Shown one piece after another: positions 61,264 to 64,000 of a stretch of DNA of 64,000 bases (position 1 is the stretch's first letter; each line of letters starts with the position of its first letter). Under the pieces are notes generated by a model. The model saw nothing but the letters and a program-made list of their open reading frames with translations. It did not search any database and was not told the origin of the DNA. Both the position numbers and the translations under genes were made by a program. The stretch is from Aureispira sp050633105 (GTDB lineage Bacteria; Bacteroidota; Bacteroidia; Chitinophagales; Saprospiraceae): positions 1 through 64,000 of the forward strand of contig JBOEFW010000063.1 of assembly GCA_050633105.1 (NCBI GenBank), written 5' to 3'.

Positions 61264-62040
61264 TCAAGTATTTTCCTTTTGCAATACTGCATAATAAGTC
61301 ATTGCTTCTGGTAAGGTCACTCGACTTCGCCATCGAGTTGGTTCATACGCAATACAGTTCCCTGCTTGTATCTCCACTACTGTTAATCCTGTTCCCTGCA
61401 ATAGTAATTCCAAATCAGCAGGGCTATAACACCGTAAAGATTGTTGGACAACTTCTTCAGGGGCTTCTTTACGCCACCAACGATCAATCAAACGGCTCGT
61501 GTCTACTTCAAAATCATAGGCCCGAAAACAAGCTCCTAAATCAACCTTTCGTCCTTTTGCAATTTCATTCCAATACCAAGGCGTCCCTACTTCAATCAAC
61601 GCTTTCCCAGTAGGTTTTAACCAAGTTGCTACACGCTGAAGCAAACGTTGCTGATCCGCATCGCTGCCAATTCCAAAGCTGTCAAAATAGAGTACGCTGT
61701 CAAAGGTTTGTGTTAATTCCAGCGTATAAAAATCGCCCTGTAAGACCGTTAAAGGGGCTTGATGTTCTTTTGCTAAGGTGGTGGCATATTTGGTAGATGC
61801 TTCGAGTAACTCAATCATCGTTACCTCATGGCCTTCTTTTGCTAAGACAACTGCCGTTTGTCCTCCTCCTGCCCCTAGTTCTAAGATAGAATGTGGTGTT
61901 TCTCCTAGCAGTTCCGCTACAACAACAGCACGTTCTTCATGTTGCTCATCTATGGGCAACAAATAGACTCCAAACCAATCATTTTGGGCTTGATAAAATT
62001 CGGCGACCCAATCCATATTAGGCCTTAGTTGTTTTTTCAT
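61264..62040 (-). CDS. Class I SAM-dependent methyltransferase
   Basis: A 258-aa Rossmann-fold methyltransferase. Motif I is ILELGAGGGQTAVVLAKEGH, motif II is MIELLEASTKYATTLAKEH, and motif IV is VLYFDSFGIGSD. The N-terminal MDWVAEFYQAQNDWFGVY and C-terminal GTPWYWNEIAKGR suggest a small-molecule substrate but no specific one. The arsM-type cysteines are absent. It precedes a small lipoprotein gene on the same strand. Confidence 0.87.
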   Translation of the reverse strand: MKKQLRPNMDWVAEFYQAQNDWFGVYLLPIDEQHEERAVVVAELLGETPHSILELGAGGGQTAVVLAKEGHEVTMIELLEASTKYATTLAKEHQAPLTVLQGDFYTLELTQTFDSVLYFDSFGIGSDADQQRLLQRVATWLKPTGKALIEVGTPWYWNEIAKGRKVDLGACFRAYDFEVDTSRLIDRWWRKEAPEEVVQQSLRCYSPADLELLLQGTGLTVVEIQAGNCIAYEPTRWRSRVTLPEAMTYYAVLQKENT

Positions 62041-62175
62041 GCAGTAATAATTTAATTGCTTGCTATAAAACTAGGAATTCTATAAAACAATTACTTCTTT
62101 ATCTAAAGGCTTTTTGACAAGTTCTGCTTGATTCGCCTTAAAACCTTTCTTTTATTCTAAAAAATACTAATCCCC

Positions 62176-62937
62176 ATGACGCCCAAACAACAAGCAGAAC
62201 GTACTTTAATTGTTGGCGACATTCATGGCCATTTGACGGCTTTAGATACTGTCCTTAAAAATGCCGCTTATAATCCTCAGAAAGATCGCTTGATTTGTTT
62301 AGGCGATTATATTGATGGCTGGGAACAATCTTTTCAAGTCGTAGAACGTCTAATTGAATATCAAGAACAGTCTCCTTTCAAAAATATCTACTTGATGGGT
62401 AACCATGATAAGTGGATGTGTGATTTTTTAGAAGCGGATCTGGACAATTGGAGGCATGAACGTATTATGACTGAAAAACACCGATACTGGATGCTCAATG
62501 GCGGCTATGCCACTTATCAACAATATTTAGCTCAATCTGATGAAGCAATTTACCAACAGAAACAACGTTTTTTTGATCAATTAGAACTCTATTTCTTAGA
62601 AGACAATAAACTCTTTGTCCATGCTGGTTTTGATAAAGGAACAGGGTTTAAAAACACTTTAAAATACAATCCAAAAGATTTGTATTGGAGCCGAAGCCTT
62701 GCAAAAAAAGCCATGAATTGGTACCAAGCCGAACAGGCAGGCCACGTCATTGATACAAAAAAGAAACAAATAGAGGATTTTGATAAAATCTATATTGGGC
62801 ATTCTCCAACCTCTAAATATGGTCTTTATCATCCTGTTCAAGTAGGGAATGTGATCAACCTAGATCAAGGTTGTAAACATACAGGCACTTTAAGTCTTTG
62901 GATAGACGAAACAGATACTTATATTCAATGTCTTTAG
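62176..62937 (+). CDS. Metallophosphoesterase (PrpA-like serine/threonine phosphatase type)
   Basis: A 253-aa calcineurin-like enzyme. The metal-binding motifs GDIHGH (residues ~16), GDYIDG (~44) and GNHDKWMCDFL (~78) are complete, followed by the later histidines in LFVHAGFDKG and YIGHSPTSKYGLYHP. The DGWEQSFQVVERLI part and the overall length fit PrpA/PrpE or bis(5'-nucleosyl)-tetraphosphatase relatives. Substrate could be a phosphoprotein or dinucleotide; it cannot be told. Stand-alone gene. Confidence 0.87.
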   Translation: MTPKQQAERTLIVGDIHGHLTALDTVLKNAAYNPQKDRLICLGDYIDGWEQSFQVVERLIEYQEQSPFKNIYLMGNHDKWMCDFLEADLDNWRHERIMTEKHRYWMLNGGYATYQQYLAQSDEAIYQQKQRFFDQLELYFLEDNKLFVHAGFDKGTGFKNTLKYNPKDLYWSRSLAKKAMNWYQAEQAGHVIDTKKKQIEDFDKIYIGHSPTSKYGLYHPVQVGNVINLDQGCKHTGTLSLWIDETDTYIQCL

Positions 62938-62958
62938 GGTTGTTCTTTTATAAGGTGT

Positions 62959-63120
62959 TTAGATGAATTGGCTGTTAGGAATTGCATTCCTAAGGTGTAC
63001 GAAGAAATCGAGAAAAGGATACCAATGCCTATGATTTTTATTGTGCATTGCGTTCATAACTTGGTTCTTGAGAATTTCAAAGCGCCCTTCAGGAATGGCA
63101 GTTCTACCATACTCCCACAT
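62959..63120 (-). CDS. Small hypothetical protein, 53 aa
   Basis: The minus strand has a well-formed frame starting at ATG 63120: MWEYGRTAIPEGRFEILKNQ, then a helical, His/Asn-rich middle (MHNKNHRHWYPFLDFFVHLR) and AIPNSQFI at the stop. Codon usage looks natural, while the plus-strand frames here look random. I know no family. It lies just downstream of the membrane-protein gene at 63132-63590 and may be co-transcribed. A fragment of a longer gene is an alternative. Confidence 0.4.
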   Translation of the reverse strand: MWEYGRTAIPEGRFEILKNQVMNAMHNKNHRHWYPFLDFFVHLRNAIPNSQFI

Positions 63121-63131
63121 CTTTTCCAAAA

Positions 63132-63590
63132 CTACTCCTCTTCTATCAAATGTGGTGATAAATCAGTTGGGTCTTCCTCTCCTCCTCCCTTATAAAAAAG
63201 AGCCAACACCACTAAAACAAAAGATAAAAACCAGCAACCATATCCCAATTCCCAGTCCTTATGATTCTCCTGCCATTCAATCACTCTAACAATTGTAATC
63301 AGATGTGGACAGAGCAAGCAGATGATCGTTGCAATATACCAGCTATAATTTAGAGGAGCGATTTTAAATCCTCGATAAATAAAAACAGGAAAACTGAACC
63401 AAGGGATATAAAAACCTGCAAAAAGGAGCAAATAACCTTGGTGTAATTTTAGCGCTAATAAACGCTCTATACCGTCGATCAAAAAATGGAATCCAGTAGG
63501 TTGGTCTAAAAAAGGCAGACATAGACTCCCTATATGTAGAACTAAACCAAACAAGAATAGGCGGCCTGCTTTACTAGAAATCAATTTCAT
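63132..63590 (-). CDS. Hypothetical membrane protein
   Basis: A 152-aa protein with about four transmembrane helices (about 10-28, 44-65, 78-98 and 112-136). The hydrophilic C-terminal tail (GGGEEDPTDLSPHLIEEE) recalls that of the membrane protein at 23444-24055. No catalytic motif. The small frame at 62959-63120 follows on the same strand. Confidence 0.6.
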   Translation of the reverse strand: MKLISSKAGRLFLFGLVLHIGSLCLPFLDQPTGFHFLIDGIERLLALKLHQGYLLLFAGFYIPWFSFPVFIYRGFKIAPLNYSWYIATIICLLCPHLITIVRVIEWQENHKDWELGYGCWFLSFVLVVLALFYKGGGEEDPTDLSPHLIEEE

Positions 63591-63738
63591 GGAAAAAATC
63601 TAGAAAATAATTTAACTTAGGAGATAGCTTGTTGTTATTTTTAAACAAGTTATAGGGTAAAATAGTAAAAAACTCTAACTTTGTCTAAACCATCTTAAAT
63701 CAAGACGGTATTACCAATTAGATAAATTACAAATTATA

Positions 63739-64000
63739 ATGAAAGGATTAGTACACGCTCATTCAGGATTGCGTTGGGTTGTTTTAGTTTTATTGCTTTG
63801 GGCAATTGTCAATGCCTTTAGTGGCTGGAGAAACAGTAAAAATTACACGGCTGGTGATCGCAAAGTGCATTTATTTGCTATGATTTCTGTTCATGTGCAA
63901 ATTCTAATTGGTTTTGTTTTGTATTTCTTGAATTGGGGTGCTAAAGTCAATTTTAGTAATATGGCTAATAGCATGATTCGCTTTTTCTCTGTTGAACATG
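63739..64000 (+). CDS. Cytochrome-b-like membrane protein, cut by the window end
   Basis: The first 87 codons of a membrane protein (MKGLVHAHSGLRWVVLVLLL WAIVNAFSGW ... DRKVHLFAMISVHVQILIGF VLYFLNWG). The 'HxHSxLRW' start and a second histidine region (MISVHVQ) are typical of small Bacteroidota proteins annotated as cytochrome b, in which the histidines may bind haem. The 3' part lies beyond the window. Confidence 0.65.
   Translation, partial: MKGLVHAHSGLRWVVLVLLLWAIVNAFSGWRNSKNYTAGDRKVHLFAMISVHVQILIGFVLYFLNWGAKVNFSNMANSMIRFFSVEH

Noticed and set aside
62968..63289. Plus-strand frames at 62968-63195 and 63041-63289
   Set aside because: Their sequence is unnatural, and they overlap clearly better minus-strand coding frames.
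1..64000. CRISPR arrays, rRNA, tRNA, prophage or integron structures
   Set aside because: No regularly spaced repeats, no tRNA-like T-loop (GGTTCRA) within a cloverleaf, and no phage or integrase motif were found by reading both strands.

Overview
The window reads as chromosomal DNA of a low-GC member of the Bacteroidota, most likely a saprospirian such as an Aureispira or Saprospira relative (inference). The signs are an Oar-type TonB-dependent receptor, two secreted proteins with type IX secretion C-terminal sorting domains, LpxK for lipid A, TAnnTTTG promoter boxes, and the HU - TPR - COX24-like - RNase G gene order. No phage, complete IS element, CRISPR array, rRNA or tRNA was recognised. 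Two pairs of undetermined bases (35587-35588, 58841-58842) mark assembly gaps, and the first one breaks a reading frame.

Region by region. 1-425 holds a terminator hairpin and no gene. 426-3535 is a compact three-gene unit: two AlkB-like 2-oxoglutarate/Fe(II) oxygenases and a DUF4304-like partner. 3820-5847 is a Crp/Fnr regulator followed by an ABA4-like membrane operon, with a palindrome overlapping the regulator's stop codon. 6115-7467 is a divergent HxlR / nitroreductase-monooxygenase locus. 7584-12002 carries hypothetical, NUDIX and envelope genes. 12095-16370 carries the TonB receptor and an arsenosugar-type ArsM methyltransferase, both on the minus strand. 17067-24055 is a run of small hypothetical proteins, lipoproteins, a large LRR/BRCT-like protein and a HAD protein. 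24119-27727 has an AraC regulator, two paralogous double-NTF2 proteins and a frameshifted gene. 27925-29456 is a second Crp/Fnr regulator with an SDR target, laid out like the first. 29642-31441 is a secreted beta-helix protein.

31752-38840 is housekeeping on the minus strand: RNase G, COX24-like peptide, TPR protein, HU, PAP2, PgsA, RNase HII, DinB and RuvB. 39095-44551 has a thioredoxin-fold lipoprotein, a MATE exporter, a BadF-type sugar kinase and a CtpA-type protease. 44783-49680 is a tandem pair of OmpA-domain proteins with C-terminal repeats. 49849-56460 has an FMN reductase, HtpG behind a possible sigma-54-type promoter, a conserved helical protein and a T9SS cargo. 56536-61229 has LpxK, an alpha/beta hydrolase, a TetR-controlled thioesterase and a lipoprotein. 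The window closes with a methyltransferase, a metallophosphoesterase, small membrane proteins and the start of a cytochrome-b-like membrane protein that runs off the right end.

The most interesting signals are regulatory and structural. Two Crp/Fnr genes each end inside a perfect palindrome that sits about 42 bp upstream of a predicted start site for the next gene. Two 199-223 bp intergenic elements share terminal inverted repeats and fold into nested hairpins. The two-oxygenase operon is of unknown function. Family assignments come from motifs recognised by eye; no database search was run.
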